From Kribbella jejuensis (GTDB lineage: Bacteria > Actinomycetota > Actinomycetes > Propionibacteriales > Kribbellaceae), in assembly GCF_006715085.1 (NCBI RefSeq), contig NZ_VFMM01000002.1:806001-870000 (forward strand): 64,000 bases of DNA. The letters run 5' to 3'. Below, piece after piece: positions 33,812 to 42,932 of the stretch (the stretch's first letter is position 1; each line of letters starts with the position of its first letter). Under the pieces are notes generated by a model, which had not been told where the DNA came from, did not search any database, and saw only the letters and a list, made by a program, of their open reading frames with translations. Made by a program: the position numbers and the translations under genes.

Positions 33812-35014
33812 TCAGCCCAGTGTCATCCGGGGTTCGCCGTTCACCAGGCCGGTGCCGGTGATGGTGCAGGTGCCGCCCCGGTTTTGGGTGTAGGTCTGGC
33901 GTACGCAGTTGCGGAGGGCGAGTTGGGCCCAGTAGTTCGGGTGCAGGGATTCCTGGATGTAGTAGTCGGAGCCGACGGTGGTGACGGTGCGGATCTGGTT
34001 GATCCACTCGGTCCTGTCGACGGCGGTCGACTGCTTCCAGGAGCTCAGACCGACCTCTTCGTACAGGCCGACGCCCTTCTCGCACAGGCGCCGTCCGTTG
34101 AACGCGGACTGGAGTTCGAGGAGCCGGGTATTCGTCAGCCCGGACTGGCCGATCGCGTCGCGGACCGTGTTGTTGATCGTGACGAGCGCCGTGCTGTTCG
34201 CCCAGTCGGCGTCGGCGTTCCAGAAGCCGCAGCCGCCGGTGCTCTGCCGGGTGTAGCCGCTCTGGCTGTACCGGAACCCGGTGGCAGTCGGGATCGGCGA
34301 CGGATACGTCTGTACGACGAGGTTCCACGCGGTGTCGCCGTACCCGGCGTTGCGCATCGCGGTGCGCAGGTTCTGGAACGCGGTGACGATCTTGGCCCGG
34401 ACTGCGGCGATGTTCGTCGACGTGAAGTTGGCGACGACCGACGAGTCGTCCTTGCAGTAGTCCGGGTTCCACGACGGCGACAGCAGGAAGTCCTGTACGC
34501 ACTGGGTGACGATCGACGCGAAGTTGAAGTCGTTGCCGCCGATCGAGACCACCACCTGCTTGACGTTGTGGCCGGCTGCGAACTGCTGCAGCATCTTCGC
34601 CTGCCCGAGATGCCCGGCGCCGTCGTCGTAGAAGTCGATGCCGGGCTTGAAGTAGTCGCCGGTGCTGGTCGTGGTGCGGGCCCCGGAGCAAGCCAGGTTG
34701 AGCCCGCCGACTCCGCCGCCGATGTACGCCTCGGCCGCCTGACTGCGATGGCAGCGCGGGATCACCTCCGCAGTGTGGCTTGCGTTGTCGTAGTACGCCG
34801 TCGCACCGAGCGCGTCGGCCGGCGCCTCGGACTCGTTCGAACTACCGGCCCACCGGCCGGCCTCACCCGAAATGTAGGAGTCCCCAACGGTCACCACGTA
34901 CGGCGTCCCGGAACCGGGACCGTCGGCGTGCGCCGGGGGAGCGACCAGGCCGAGCCCGGTCAAGGAGAGTAGAAGGACTGCTGCGGACACTCGACGACTT
35001 CTGGGAACTGGCAC
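33812..35014 (-). CDS. Secreted SGNH/GDSL-family hydrolase
   Basis: 400 residues from GTG 35014 with GAGAGAGG upstream. The Sec signal ends near AHA (about 31). Family blocks are GDSYISGEAGRW (block I serine near residue 46), GGND (block III) and SLHPNYWAQ with the catalytic histidine (block V). Substrates in this family range from lipids to acetylated sugars. Paired cysteines suggest disulfides suited to secretion. The gene stands alone; about 140 bases upstream contain several GTGTCAG-like repeats but no clear operator. Confidence 0.88.
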   Translation of the reverse strand: MPVPRSRRVSAAVLLLSLTGLGLVAPPAHADGPGSGTPYVVTVGDSYISGEAGRWAGSSNESEAPADALGATAYYDNASHTAEVIPRCHRSQAAEAYIGGGVGGLNLACSGARTTTSTGDYFKPGIDFYDDGAGHLGQAKMLQQFAAGHNVKQVVVSIGGNDFNFASIVTQCVQDFLLSPSWNPDYCKDDSSVVANFTSTNIAAVRAKIVTAFQNLRTAMRNAGYGDTAWNLVVQTYPSPIPTATGFRYSQSGYTRQSTGGCGFWNADADWANSTALVTINNTVRDAIGQSGLTNTRLLELQSAFNGRRLCEKGVGLYEEVGLSSWKQSTAVDRTEWINQIRTVTTVGSDYYIQESLHPNYWAQLALRNCVRQTYTQNRGGTCTITGTGLVNGEPRMTLG

Positions 35015-35155
35015 CGGAAGACCTCTCTCGCCGGAGTTCGGTGAGCCATTTGATCACCCGACGGGATACTTCCCGGTAACAACACTCCGTAGACGCAGAG
35101 TACTGACACCTTTGCGCCCTGTCACCGCCGTGTCAGCGCCCGTGTGGGAGCCGTG

Positions 35156-35809
35156 TCAGGTGCCGGGGAGGTCGACCTGCTCCGGATAGTGCTCGGTCCA
35201 CCACGCCCGCCAGCGGGCCTCCAGTTCGTCGCGATCGGTGTCGCCGTAGATCGACAGGATCGCCATCGACGCCCCGCCGGGCTTCTGATCACTCGGCGGC
35301 AGATGACTCAGCACGAGCAGACCGTTGCCCCAGGCATCGACCACTACCCCGAGCTGGTGCTCCGAGCGGTACCAGATCTCGCTGTCCGCAGGGATCAGCT
35401 CCAGCGCACCGTCCTCGATCGGGGAGACGGGGCCGGCGCCGGCGAAGAACAGTGTGTGCCGTACGTCGTCGGGATGGCGTTCGACCGCGAAGCGGAGTTG
35501 GTGGAGGAAGGTGATCCAGCCCTCGGTGACGTCCTCGTAGTACGCGTCCCAGTCGGGGTCCGCGCCCAGGGGCGCGCGGGTCAGCGTGACGCGCGACCCG
35601 CCCTCGACCGCCTCGACGGCGAAGACGTCACCGTTGCCGAGGCGGAGCGTCGTACCGTCCTCGACCGCTCGGGTGAAGTAGATCTGCTCGATCTCCTCGT
35701 CCAGGCCGCCTTCGTACTCCCAGCCGTGCCAGTGCCGGATCTTCTCGCGATCTCGCAACGCGTTCCAGACCGTCTCGACCGGAGCGGCGATCGTCACCTC
35801 GATCTTCAT
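35156..35809 (-). CDS. SRPBCC (AHSA1/START-like) domain protein
   Basis: 217 residues. The start KIEVTIAAPVETVWNALRD is the typical first strand and helix of the SRPBCC ligand-binding fold. The fold continues to about residue 125 with WITFLHQL, and a second beta-rich region follows, so it is longer than a single-domain AHSA1 protein (about 150). The start overlaps the stop of the ArsR-like gene, the common pairing of an HTH regulator with an SRPBCC protein. Ligand and role are unknown. Confidence 0.85.
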   Translation of the reverse strand: MKIEVTIAAPVETVWNALRDREKIRHWHGWEYEGGLDEEIEQIYFTRAVEDGTTLRLGNGDVFAVEAVEGGSRVTLTRAPLGADPDWDAYYEDVTEGWITFLHQLRFAVERHPDDVRHTLFFAGAGPVSPIEDGALELIPADSEIWYRSEHQLGVVVDAWGNGLLVLSHLPPSDQKPGGASMAILSIYGDTDRDELEARWRAWWTEHYPEQVDLPGT

Positions 35810-36405
35810 GACTCTCCTTCGCTACTTCGAGATCCGGTACTTCGAGATCCGGTACGTCGGGGCGCCGGGTGGCCGCCCGCGATCACGCGGTACGGCCGTC
35901 CGCCGGCGCTGTCGAACTCGTCGATCACCTGCTGCATCGCCGCCGTCAGCGCGTCGGTGAACCGGTGGACGTCGCCCGGCTCCGCGAACCGCACCTCGGC
36001 CTCGACCGTGAACGTCAGCAGCCGCTTCCCGTCCGCGTCGGCGGCGGTCTGCATCCGCGCCACGTCCCGCACGGTCCCGGCGGCGACCTCGACCAGATGC
36101 TCGGCGGCGTACTGGTCCTGGATCTGCGTGAATGCGCGCCCCATCACTCCCGGATCGACCACGAGGCAGGCCGACGCGCGCAGGATCCGCTCGGTGAAAC
36201 CGCGTCGTTGCCGTTCCTCGACGAGTTCCACCAGGCCGGCCTTCTCCAGTTCGCGGAGGTGGTAGTTGACCCGCTGCCGCGGCAGTTCGAGCGCGGCCGC
36301 GAGCTGGGTCGCCGACGACGGCTCCCGGAGCAGTTCGAGCAACCGCCGCCGGATCGGCGACAACGCCAACCGCACCTTGTCGGGCTCCTCGACGTACCGC
36401 AGCAT
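35806..36405 (-). CDS. ArsR-like winged-helix transcriptional regulator
   Basis: 199 residues from ATG 36405; a TTG five codons earlier is possible. The N-terminal winged helix (about 10-75) reads LSPIRRRLLELLREPSSATQLAAALELPRQRVNYHLRELEKAGLVELV. The C-terminal part (about 85-180) may bind a ligand and is unlike metal-sensing ArsR proteins, having few Cys or His. It overlaps the SRPBCC gene as ATGA. The AT-rich inverted repeat at 36420-36441 lies directly upstream and suggests autoregulation. Confidence 0.88.
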   Translation of the reverse strand: MLRYVEEPDKVRLALSPIRRRLLELLREPSSATQLAAALELPRQRVNYHLRELEKAGLVELVEERQRRGFTERILRASACLVVDPGVMGRAFTQIQDQYAAEHLVEVAAGTVRDVARMQTAADADGKRLLTFTVEAEVRFAEPGDVHRFTDALTAAMQQVIDEFDSAGGRPYRVIAGGHPAPRRTGSRSTGSRSSEGES

Positions 36406-36419
36406 GCGCCCAGCGTCCA

Positions 36420-36441
36420 ATTGACAGAAAAATTTGTCAAT
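36420..36441. promoter_or_regulatory. Operator ATTGACA-N8-TGTCAAT
   Basis: Perfect 7-base arms at 36420-36426 and 36435-36441 with an A/T-only core apart from one G. Each arm contains TTGACA, so it may also be the -35 region of the leftward gene pair. Its distance of 15 bases from the ArsR-like start fits direct autorepression. Confidence 0.6.
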
Positions 36442-36502
36442 GACCGATCGGCCCTCCAGATCGTCCCCCAGACCTAGGCTACTTACTTAACTTCGTGAAG
36501 CA

Positions 36503-36532
36503 TTGACAACGGGCCCGTCGGGGTAAATAGTT
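36503..36532 (+). promoter_or_regulatory. Candidate promoter of the alpha-galactosidase operon
   Basis: TTGACA at 36503-36508 is followed 15-18 bases later by AT-rich TAAATAGTT, about 40 bases before the GTG start. The -10 match is imperfect, so the call is tentative. CTTC-N2-GAAG just upstream (36491-36500) could be an operator. Confidence 0.4.
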
Positions 36533-36570
36533 CCGTCCTGAAATCAATCAGAAAGCAGAGTGAATCAACA

Positions 36571-38688
36571 GTGGCGAACATCGAGATTCTGCAGCTCCGG
36601 GCCGCGGGCGTCAGCCTGGTGCTCGACTGTTCCGGTCCAGGCCTTCCGTCTGTCCTGCACTGGGGTGCGGACCTGGGAGAGCTGACCGAAACCGCTCTGC
36701 TGGAACTGCGCCGCGGCGCCGGAGCAGTGCAGAGCGGCAGCGGCCTGAACGAGGACCTCCCGGTCGCGATCGTGCCGGAGTACTCGGCCGGCTGGTTCGG
36801 GCTACCCGGACTGAACGGGCACCGCGACGGCCAGGACTTCTCCCCGAGCTTCCGGCTGATGAGCACTGCCCAGACCGGAAACACCGTGCAGGTGAAGGCC
36901 GCCGACGCCGGGCTCGAGCTGAACCTGACGATCGAGCTCACCGACTCCGGCCTGGTGAAGGCGAAGGCCGACCTGACCAACACCGGTCCGACGACCTACA
37001 CCGTCGACGGGCTGTACCTCGCGCTGCCGGTGCCCACCGAGGCGACCGAGCTGCTCGACATGACCGGCCGGCACATCGGCGAACGGCACCCGCAGCGGCA
37101 CGCGTTCACCCAGGGCGCGCACGTCCGCGACAACCGCCGCGGCCGCACCGGCGCCGACGCCACCCTCTTGCTGCTGGCCGGCACCGAGGGCTTCGGCTTC
37201 CGCACCGGCGAGGTCTGGGGCGTGCACACCGCCTGGAGCGGCAACCACCGTTCGTACGCCGAGCGCGGCATGACCGGGTACGGCGTGATCGGCGGCGGCG
37301 AACTGCTGCTCCCGGGCGAGGGCCGCGTCCAGCCGGGTGGCACCTACAGCACCCCGTGGATCTACGGCTCGTACGGCGTCGGCCTCGACCAGCTCTCGCA
37401 GCGCTTCCACGAGTACCTGCGGGCGCGCCCGAACCACCCGAGCAACGCGCGTCCGGTCGTACTGAACACCTGGGAAGCGGTGTACTTCGACCTCGACCTG
37501 GACAAGCTGAAGGCGCTCGCGAACGCGGCCGCCGAGGTCGGCGCCGAGCGGTTCGTGCTCGACGACGGGTGGTTCCGCGGGCGTCGCGACGACCACGCGG
37601 GCCTTGGTGACTGGTACGTCGACGAGGGTATCTGGCCGAAGGGCCTGCACCCGCTCGTCGACCACGTGAAGAGTCTCGGCCTGCAGTTCGGGCTGTGGGT
37701 CGAGCCGGAGATGGTGAACCCGGACTCCGACCTGGCCCGCGAGCACCCGGACTGGATCCTCGCGGCCGGCGACCGGATGCCACCGACCGCCCGCAACCAG
37801 CAGGGCCTGAACCTCGGGATCCCGGCGGCCTACGACTACATCCTCGAGCGCCTCGACAGCATTCTGAACGAGTACGACATCGCGTACCTGAAGTGGGACC
37901 ACAACCGCGACTTCGTTGACGGCGGCAACCAGCACACCGGAACCGCGGGCATCCACGAGCAGACCGCGGCCGTCTACCGGCTGATCGACGAGCTGAAGCG
38001 CCGGCACCCGGGCCTGGAGATCGAGTCCTGCTCGTCCGGCGGCGCCCGCGTCGACCTCGGCATCCTGGAGCGCACCGACCGGATCTGGGGCAGCGACAGC
38101 AACGACGCGCTCGAGCGGCAGACGATCCAGCGGTACACGCAGCTGCTGCTGCCACCGGAACTGATCGGCTGCCACGTCGGCCCGCCGCGGGCGCACACCA
38201 CCGGCCGGACGCAGACGCTGTCGTTCCGCGCGATCACTGCGCTGTTCGGCCACTTCGGCATCGAATGGGACATCGCCTCGGCCGGCGCCGAGGAGCGCGA
38301 GGAGCTGAAGGGTTGGGTGGCCCTGCACAAGGAGCTGCGGCCGTTGCTGCACACCGGCCGGGTGGTCCGCGCCGACCGCGGTCCCGCCGACGTGCTCGTC
38401 CACGGCGTCGTGGCGCAGGACGGGTCGCGCGGTGTGTTCAGCGTCGTCCAGGTTGCCCAGTCGGTCACGTCGGCCGTCGGCCGGGTACGGCTGCCCGGGC
38501 TCGACCCGCAGACGACGTACCGCGTCGGCTTGGTCACGACACCCGGGCCCGAGTCGCGGACCGCGGGCTGGGCGGCCGACGGTGGAAGCGTGCAGCTGAC
38601 CGGCGCCGCACTCGCCTCGGTCGGAGTACTGATGCCCGCGCAATGGCCTGAGAGCGCGATCTTGCTGGACGTCACCGCAGTCGGGTAA
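36571..38688 (+). CDS. Alpha-galactosidase, family GH36
   Basis: 705 residues, normal for GH36. An N-terminal beta-sandwich (to about 290) precedes the TIM barrel with FVLDDGWF (about 328-335), WVEPEMV (376-382), the nucleophile D443 in YLKWDHNR and the probable acid/base D509 in WGSDSND. A C-terminal beta domain follows. It hydrolyses terminal alpha-1,6-galactosides such as melibiose and raffinose and has no signal peptide, so it acts in the cytosol on imported sugars. Three transporter genes follow in the same direction within 37 bases, which supports a single operon. Confidence 0.94.
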   Translation: MANIEILQLRAAGVSLVLDCSGPGLPSVLHWGADLGELTETALLELRRGAGAVQSGSGLNEDLPVAIVPEYSAGWFGLPGLNGHRDGQDFSPSFRLMSTAQTGNTVQVKAADAGLELNLTIELTDSGLVKAKADLTNTGPTTYTVDGLYLALPVPTEATELLDMTGRHIGERHPQRHAFTQGAHVRDNRRGRTGADATLLLLAGTEGFGFRTGEVWGVHTAWSGNHRSYAERGMTGYGVIGGGELLLPGEGRVQPGGTYSTPWIYGSYGVGLDQLSQRFHEYLRARPNHPSNARPVVLNTWEAVYFDLDLDKLKALANAAAEVGAERFVLDDGWFRGRRDDHAGLGDWYVDEGIWPKGLHPLVDHVKSLGLQFGLWVEPEMVNPDSDLAREHPDWILAAGDRMPPTARNQQGLNLGIPAAYDYILERLDSILNEYDIAYLKWDHNRDFVDGGNQHTGTAGIHEQTAAVYRLIDELKRRHPGLEIESCSSGGARVDLGILERTDRIWGSDSNDALERQTIQRYTQLLLPPELIGCHVGPPRAHTTGRTQTLSFRAITALFGHFGIEWDIASAGAEEREELKGWVALHKELRPLLHTGRVVRADRGPADVLVHGVVAQDGSRGVFSVVQVAQSVTSAVGRVRLPGLDPQTTYRVGLVTTPGPESRTAGWAADGGSVQLTGAALASVGVLMPAQWPESAILLDVTAVG

Positions 38689-38724
38689 GCCCACCCGGCC
38701 GCAGCACAGAGAAGGAGATCCCCC

Positions 38725-39669
38725 GTGACCGCCACCACCAACGCACCACCGACCAGCGAACGAAGTCACGGGGGACGGGCGGCACCGCCGGGGAAGCGGC
38801 GCGGCCTGGGCGACCTCAAGGTCGCGATGATCTTCCTCGCGCCGGCCACGCTCGGCTTCGTCGTGTTCTACATCTGGCCGACGCTGCGCGGCGCGTACCT
38901 GAGCTTCACCGAGTACAGCCTGCTGCAGCCGCCGAAGTTCAACGGGCTGGCCAACTACGACCGGATGATCCACGACAGCTTCTTCTGGAACGCGCTCGGC
39001 GTCACGGTCGAGTACGTCGTGATCAACATCGGCCTGCAGACCGTGCTGGCGGTCGGGATCGCGATGCTGATGTACCGGCTGACCAAGTCGATCACGGTCC
39101 GGGCGATCATCCTGGCGCCGTATCTGGTCGCGAACGTGGTCGTCGCGCTGGTCTGGTACTGGATGCTCGACGTGCAGGTCGGCGTCGTGAACACCTTCCT
39201 CAGTTGGTTCGGGATCGACCCGATCGCGTTCTTCGGCGACTCGCACTGGGCGATCCCGACCGTTGCCGGCATCAACGTCTGGCGGCACATGGGCTACACG
39301 GCACTCCTGGTCTTCGCCGGACTCCAGACGATTCCGTCGTACGTCTACGAGGCGGCCGAGGTGGACGGATCGACCGAGTGGAAGACGTTCTGGCGGATCA
39401 CGCTGCCGCTGCTGCGGCCGGTCCTGGTGATGGTCCTGGTGGTCACCATGATCGGGTCGTTCCAGATCTTCGACACGGTCGCGGTCACCACCCAAGGTGG
39501 TCCGATCAACGCGACCCGGGTCATCTACTACTACATCTACGAGCGCGCGTTCACCCGGTTCGACTTCGGGTACGCGTCCGCGATGGCGCTGGTGCTGTTC
39601 GCCATCCTCGCGGTCGTCTCGCTCGTCCAGCTGCGGTTGCTGCGGGCGCGGGAGAGTGATCTCGCATGA
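38725..39669 (+). CDS. CUT1 ABC sugar transporter permease (MalF type)
   Basis: 314 residues from GTG 38725 with GAAGGAGA upstream. A polar N-terminus is followed by six membrane helices and the ABC-permease EAA loop (EAAEVDGSTEWKTFWRITLPLL region, about 213-233) that contacts the ATPase. It should form the membrane channel with the next gene product for import of alpha-galactosides. Its stop overlaps the next start as ATGA. Confidence 0.93.
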   Translation: MTATTNAPPTSERSHGGRAAPPGKRRGLGDLKVAMIFLAPATLGFVVFYIWPTLRGAYLSFTEYSLLQPPKFNGLANYDRMIHDSFFWNALGVTVEYVVINIGLQTVLAVGIAMLMYRLTKSITVRAIILAPYLVANVVVALVWYWMLDVQVGVVNTFLSWFGIDPIAFFGDSHWAIPTVAGINVWRHMGYTALLVFAGLQTIPSYVYEAAEVDGSTEWKTFWRITLPLLRPVLVMVLVVTMIGSFQIFDTVAVTTQGGPINATRVIYYYIYERAFTRFDFGYASAMALVLFAILAVVSLVQLRLLRARESDLA

Positions 39670-40565
39670 GCGCGACGTCCACTTCAGTACGGCAGGTGAG
39701 CGTCGGGCGCACCGTCGCCTGGGTCCTGTTGTTCATCCTGCTGATCGTCACGCTGTTCCCCTTCTACTGGATGTTGCGGACGGCGTTCTCGGACAACACG
39801 CAGCTCCCGGGACACCCGCATTCGCTGTTGCCGGTGGAGACCACGCTCGGCGCGTTCAAGCGGGTCCTCGGTTTGTCGTCGATCGAGGAGGCGCAGGCGC
39901 AGGGCGGTTCCGGCGCGGCTGTGAACTTCTGGCTGTACCTGCGAAACTCGTTGGTGGTGGCAACCATCACGACGGTCTGCCAAGTGTTCTTCAGCGCGAT
40001 GGCGGCGTACGCGTTCGCCCGGCTGCGCTGGCCCGGGCGGGACAAGGTGTTCGCCCTGTTCCTGGCCGCGTTGATGGTGCCGCCGATCTTCACCACGCTG
40101 CCGAACTTCGTGCTGATCAAGAACCTCGGTCTGCTGAACAGCTTCGCCGGCATCATCCTGCCCGGCGCGTTCATGACGCCGTTCGCGATCTTCTTCCTCC
40201 GGCAGTTCTTCCTCGGCATCAACCGGGAACTGGAGGAGGCGGCGATGATCGACGGCGCCGGGCACCGGCGGATCTTCTTCGGCCTGATCATCCCGATGAG
40301 CGGGGCGCCGATCGCGACGCTGGCGATCCTGACCTACATCAACTCCTGGAACGACTACTTCTGGCCACTGCTCGTCGGGCAGCAGGAGAACGTCCGGGTG
40401 CTGACGGTCGCGCTGGGCGTGTTCCGGTCGCAGACGCCGCAGGGCGGTCCGGACTGGGCCGGACTGATGGCGGCGACGCTGATCGCGGCGCTGCCGATGA
40501 TCATCCTGTTCCTGGCGTTCGCCAAGCGGATCACCAACTCCATCGGCTTCTCGGGGATCAAATGA
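39666..40565 (+). CDS. CUT1 ABC sugar transporter permease (MalG type)
   Basis: 299 residues with six membrane helices; the EAA loop reads EEAAMIDGAGHRRIFFGLIIP (about 193-213). It ends with the MalG-like SIGFSGIK tail. It is coupled to both neighbours by ATGA overlaps. No ATP-binding gene is present in the operon, so it probably uses a shared MsiK-like ATPase encoded elsewhere, as is usual in actinomycetes. Confidence 0.93.
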   Translation: MSATSTSVRQVSVGRTVAWVLLFILLIVTLFPFYWMLRTAFSDNTQLPGHPHSLLPVETTLGAFKRVLGLSSIEEAQAQGGSGAAVNFWLYLRNSLVVATITTVCQVFFSAMAAYAFARLRWPGRDKVFALFLAALMVPPIFTTLPNFVLIKNLGLLNSFAGIILPGAFMTPFAIFFLRQFFLGINRELEEAAMIDGAGHRRIFFGLIIPMSGAPIATLAILTYINSWNDYFWPLLVGQQENVRVLTVALGVFRSQTPQGGPDWAGLMAATLIAALPMIILFLAFAKRITNSIGFSGIK

Positions 40566-41917
40566 ACCTCTCACGAAGGACCCTGCTGAAGGCAGGTCTG
40601 GCCTCGCTCGCCGTACCGGCCGTTGCCGCCTGCAACAACGGCGCCGCGGCCCGCGGCGACGGCGAGATCATCTACTGGTTGTGGGACTCCGCGCAGCTAC
40701 CGATGTACACCGAGTGCGCCAAGGTGTTCCACGAGCAGAATCCGCAGTACTCGGTGAAGATCGAGCAGTACGGCTGGAACGACTACTGGTCGAAGCTCGT
40801 CACCGGGTTCATCTCCGACACCGCGCCGGACGTGTTCACCGGGCACTCCTCGAAGTACCCGTTGTTCGCGGACAAGGGGCAGGTGTTGCCGATCGACGAC
40901 TACGTTGCCCGGGACAAGGTTGACCTGAGCATCTACCAGAAGGGTCTCGCGGATCGGTGGATCGGCGCCGACGGCAAGCGGTACGGGTTGCCGAAGGACT
41001 GGGACACCGAGGTCTACTTCTACAACAGCGCGTTCACCGAGGCGGCCGGGATCAGTACCGAGCAGCTCAACTCGATGACGTGGAACCCTCAGGACGGCGG
41101 GACGTTCGAGCAGATCGTCCGCCGGCTGACGGTCGACTCCAAGGGCCGCCGCGGCGACCAGCCGGGGTTCGACAAGAACAACGTGAAGGTCTACGGACTC
41201 GGGTACGCCGACGCCGGTGGCGGCGACGGGCAGACCAGTTGGAGCTGGTACGCCGCGACCAACGGCTGGAAGTACTCCGAGGGTGAACCGTGGGGGACCA
41301 AGTTCTTCTACGGCGACCCGAAGTTCACCGAGACGATCGCGTGGTGGCGCGGGCTGATCACCAAGGGCCTGATGCCGACGTACGCGCAGGCGAAGTCCGG
41401 GGTGGACGTGACCACGTCGTTCGGTGCGGGCAAGTACGCGATCACGCCGAACGGGTCCTGGATGCTCGGGACGTACGGCACGCTGAAGCAGGTGAAGACG
41501 AAGCTGGCCCGGCTGCCGATCGGGCCGATCGGCAAGCGGATGTCGATGATGAACGGGCTCGCGGACACCATCTGGGCCGGTACGACGCGGCGGGACGCGT
41601 CGTGGGCCTGGGTGAAGTTCCTCGGGTCGCAGACCGCGCAGGACATCGTCGCGAAGGCGGGGGTGGTGTTCCCGGCGGTGGCGGCGAGCATGCCGGCGGC
41701 GAAGGCGGCGTTCGCGAAGAGCGGGTGGGACGTGACACCGTTCCTCGAGCCGGTCGAGGCCGGGGACGTGTTCCCGTACCCGGCCAACCCGAACGCGGCG
41801 GACGTGACCGCGGTGATGACGCCGGCGATGGATGCGGTGATGTCGTTCGAGGCCGATCCGTCGTCGCTGGCGAAGGCGAACGCGGACGTGAACAAGATCC
41901 TGGCGGTCAACAGCTGA
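40562..41917 (+). CDS. Extracellular sugar-binding lipoprotein of the ABC transporter
   Basis: 451 residues from ATG 40562. The N-terminus NLSRRTLLKAG is a twin-arginine (Tat) signal, and AVAAC is the lipobox, so it is exported and anchored as a lipoprotein. The rest is a family 1 solute-binding protein (IIYWLWDS, FTGHSSKYPLF, YGLPKDWDTEVYFYN, GAGKYAITPNGSWMLG). It captures the sugar for the two permeases. The ordering after the permeases rather than before them is less common. Confidence 0.92.
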   Translation: MNLSRRTLLKAGLASLAVPAVAACNNGAAARGDGEIIYWLWDSAQLPMYTECAKVFHEQNPQYSVKIEQYGWNDYWSKLVTGFISDTAPDVFTGHSSKYPLFADKGQVLPIDDYVARDKVDLSIYQKGLADRWIGADGKRYGLPKDWDTEVYFYNSAFTEAAGISTEQLNSMTWNPQDGGTFEQIVRRLTVDSKGRRGDQPGFDKNNVKVYGLGYADAGGGDGQTSWSWYAATNGWKYSEGEPWGTKFFYGDPKFTETIAWWRGLITKGLMPTYAQAKSGVDVTTSFGAGKYAITPNGSWMLGTYGTLKQVKTKLARLPIGPIGKRMSMMNGLADTIWAGTTRRDASWAWVKFLGSQTAQDIVAKAGVVFPAVAASMPAAKAAFAKSGWDVTPFLEPVEAGDVFPYPANPNAADVTAVMTPAMDAVMSFEADPSSLAKANADVNKILAVNS

Positions 41918-42087
41918 GGGTAAACCCTGGGTGGCACTACGCCCGGGGGAGTACGTCGTACTGCGTCCAGCGGTGCAGCGTGCTCCTCCGGGGGTAGCGG
42001 AGGTGCCGCCGCCCAGGCGACGCGGGACAGGGGTGTTGGACGACAACCTTGGTGGCATCGGAGAACCTTCGACCACCAGGGAGAACG

Positions 42088-42522
42088 ATGAACGAGGAGA
42101 GGCCGGGCGGCCCGATCCGCATCGGCGACCGCGAACGCGAGGACGCCGTCAAGCGCCTCGGCGAACACTACGAAGCCGGCCGGCTGACCGCGGAGGAACA
42201 CTCCGACCGGGTCGACCAGGTCCTCAAAGCCAAGACCGAAGCAGACCTCCGGGAACCCTTCGCCGACCTCCCCGGCCCTCACCAGGCAAGCACCTCCGGT
42301 GGCACCGGCAGTGGTGGATTTGGTCCAGGCGGGCGTCCATGGGCCGGGCGTGGGTTCGTCGGGCGGATGCCGTTGCCGTTGCTGGTGCTGTTGGGCGTGC
42401 TCGGCGTGCTGGCTTCGATCGGTTGTGTGTTCGGGGGCGGTCACCCGCCGATCCTGCCGATCCTGTTGATCGGCGCCGCCGTGTACGTGATCCGCAAGCG
42501 CCGGACGGAGCGCCGGGCATGA
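42088..42522 (+). CDS. DUF1707 (SHOCT-like) membrane protein
   Basis: 144 residues from ATG 42088 with AGGGAGA upstream. Residues about 9-60 match DUF1707 (RIGDREREDAVKRLGEHYEAGRL...EHSDRVDQVLKAKT), a short helical domain found at the N-terminus of actinobacterial membrane proteins. A Gly-rich linker and two membrane helices (about 90-135) follow. The 170 bases upstream hold only imperfect GC-rich inverted repeats. Its stop overlaps the next start as ATGA. Confidence 0.88.
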   Translation: MNEERPGGPIRIGDREREDAVKRLGEHYEAGRLTAEEHSDRVDQVLKAKTEADLREPFADLPGPHQASTSGGTGSGGFGPGGRPWAGRGFVGRMPLPLLVLLGVLGVLASIGCVFGGGHPPILPILLIGAAVYVIRKRRTERRA

Positions 42523-42932
42523 GAAACGTGTACCGCATCGTCGGCATGCTGATCGCGATCGCCGTCGCCTTGCAGGTCGCGTCGATCGCGCTGTCCGGCT
42601 TCACCATCGCCAAGGACGCCAACAACGGTACGGCGATCGGCGCGGACTACAGCAACTTCGGCGAGGCGTACCACAGCATCGCCGGGATGGTGATCGGTCT
42701 GCTCGCGCTGGTACTGCTGATCGCGTCGTTCATGACCGACGTTCCGCGCGGCCGGACGCTGGCCGGCGTCGTGGTGCTGCTGGTCGCGCTGCAGTTCGTC
42801 CTCGCGACGGTGTCCTTCGGGGTGCCCGCGCTCGGAGTCCTGCACGGTCTGAACGGTCTCGCAGTCGCCGCCGTCGCAAGCGTCGCCTCGAGGCGGGCCG
42901 TCGTACCGAAGGAATCCGTGCCCAGTGCCTGA
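42519..42932 (+). CDS. DUF6220-like four-helix membrane protein
   Basis: 137 residues from ATG 42519, overlapping the previous stop. Four membrane helices, with the HSIAGM and LGVLHGLNGLAV histidine positions in helices 2 and 4 typical of the DUF6220 group. Such spaced histidines could bind haem or metal, but this is inference. It overlaps the multicopper-oxidase gene by 8 bases, so the three genes 42088-44376 are probably one unit. Confidence 0.8.
   Translation: MRNVYRIVGMLIAIAVALQVASIALSGFTIAKDANNGTAIGADYSNFGEAYHSIAGMVIGLLALVLLIASFMTDVPRGRTLAGVVVLLVALQFVLATVSFGVPALGVLHGLNGLAVAAVASVASRRAVVPKESVPSA

Noticed and set aside
36802..39495. An 897-codon minus-strand open frame opposite the alpha-galactosidase
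   Set aside because: Antisense shadow of two well-supported genes with no recognisable motif.
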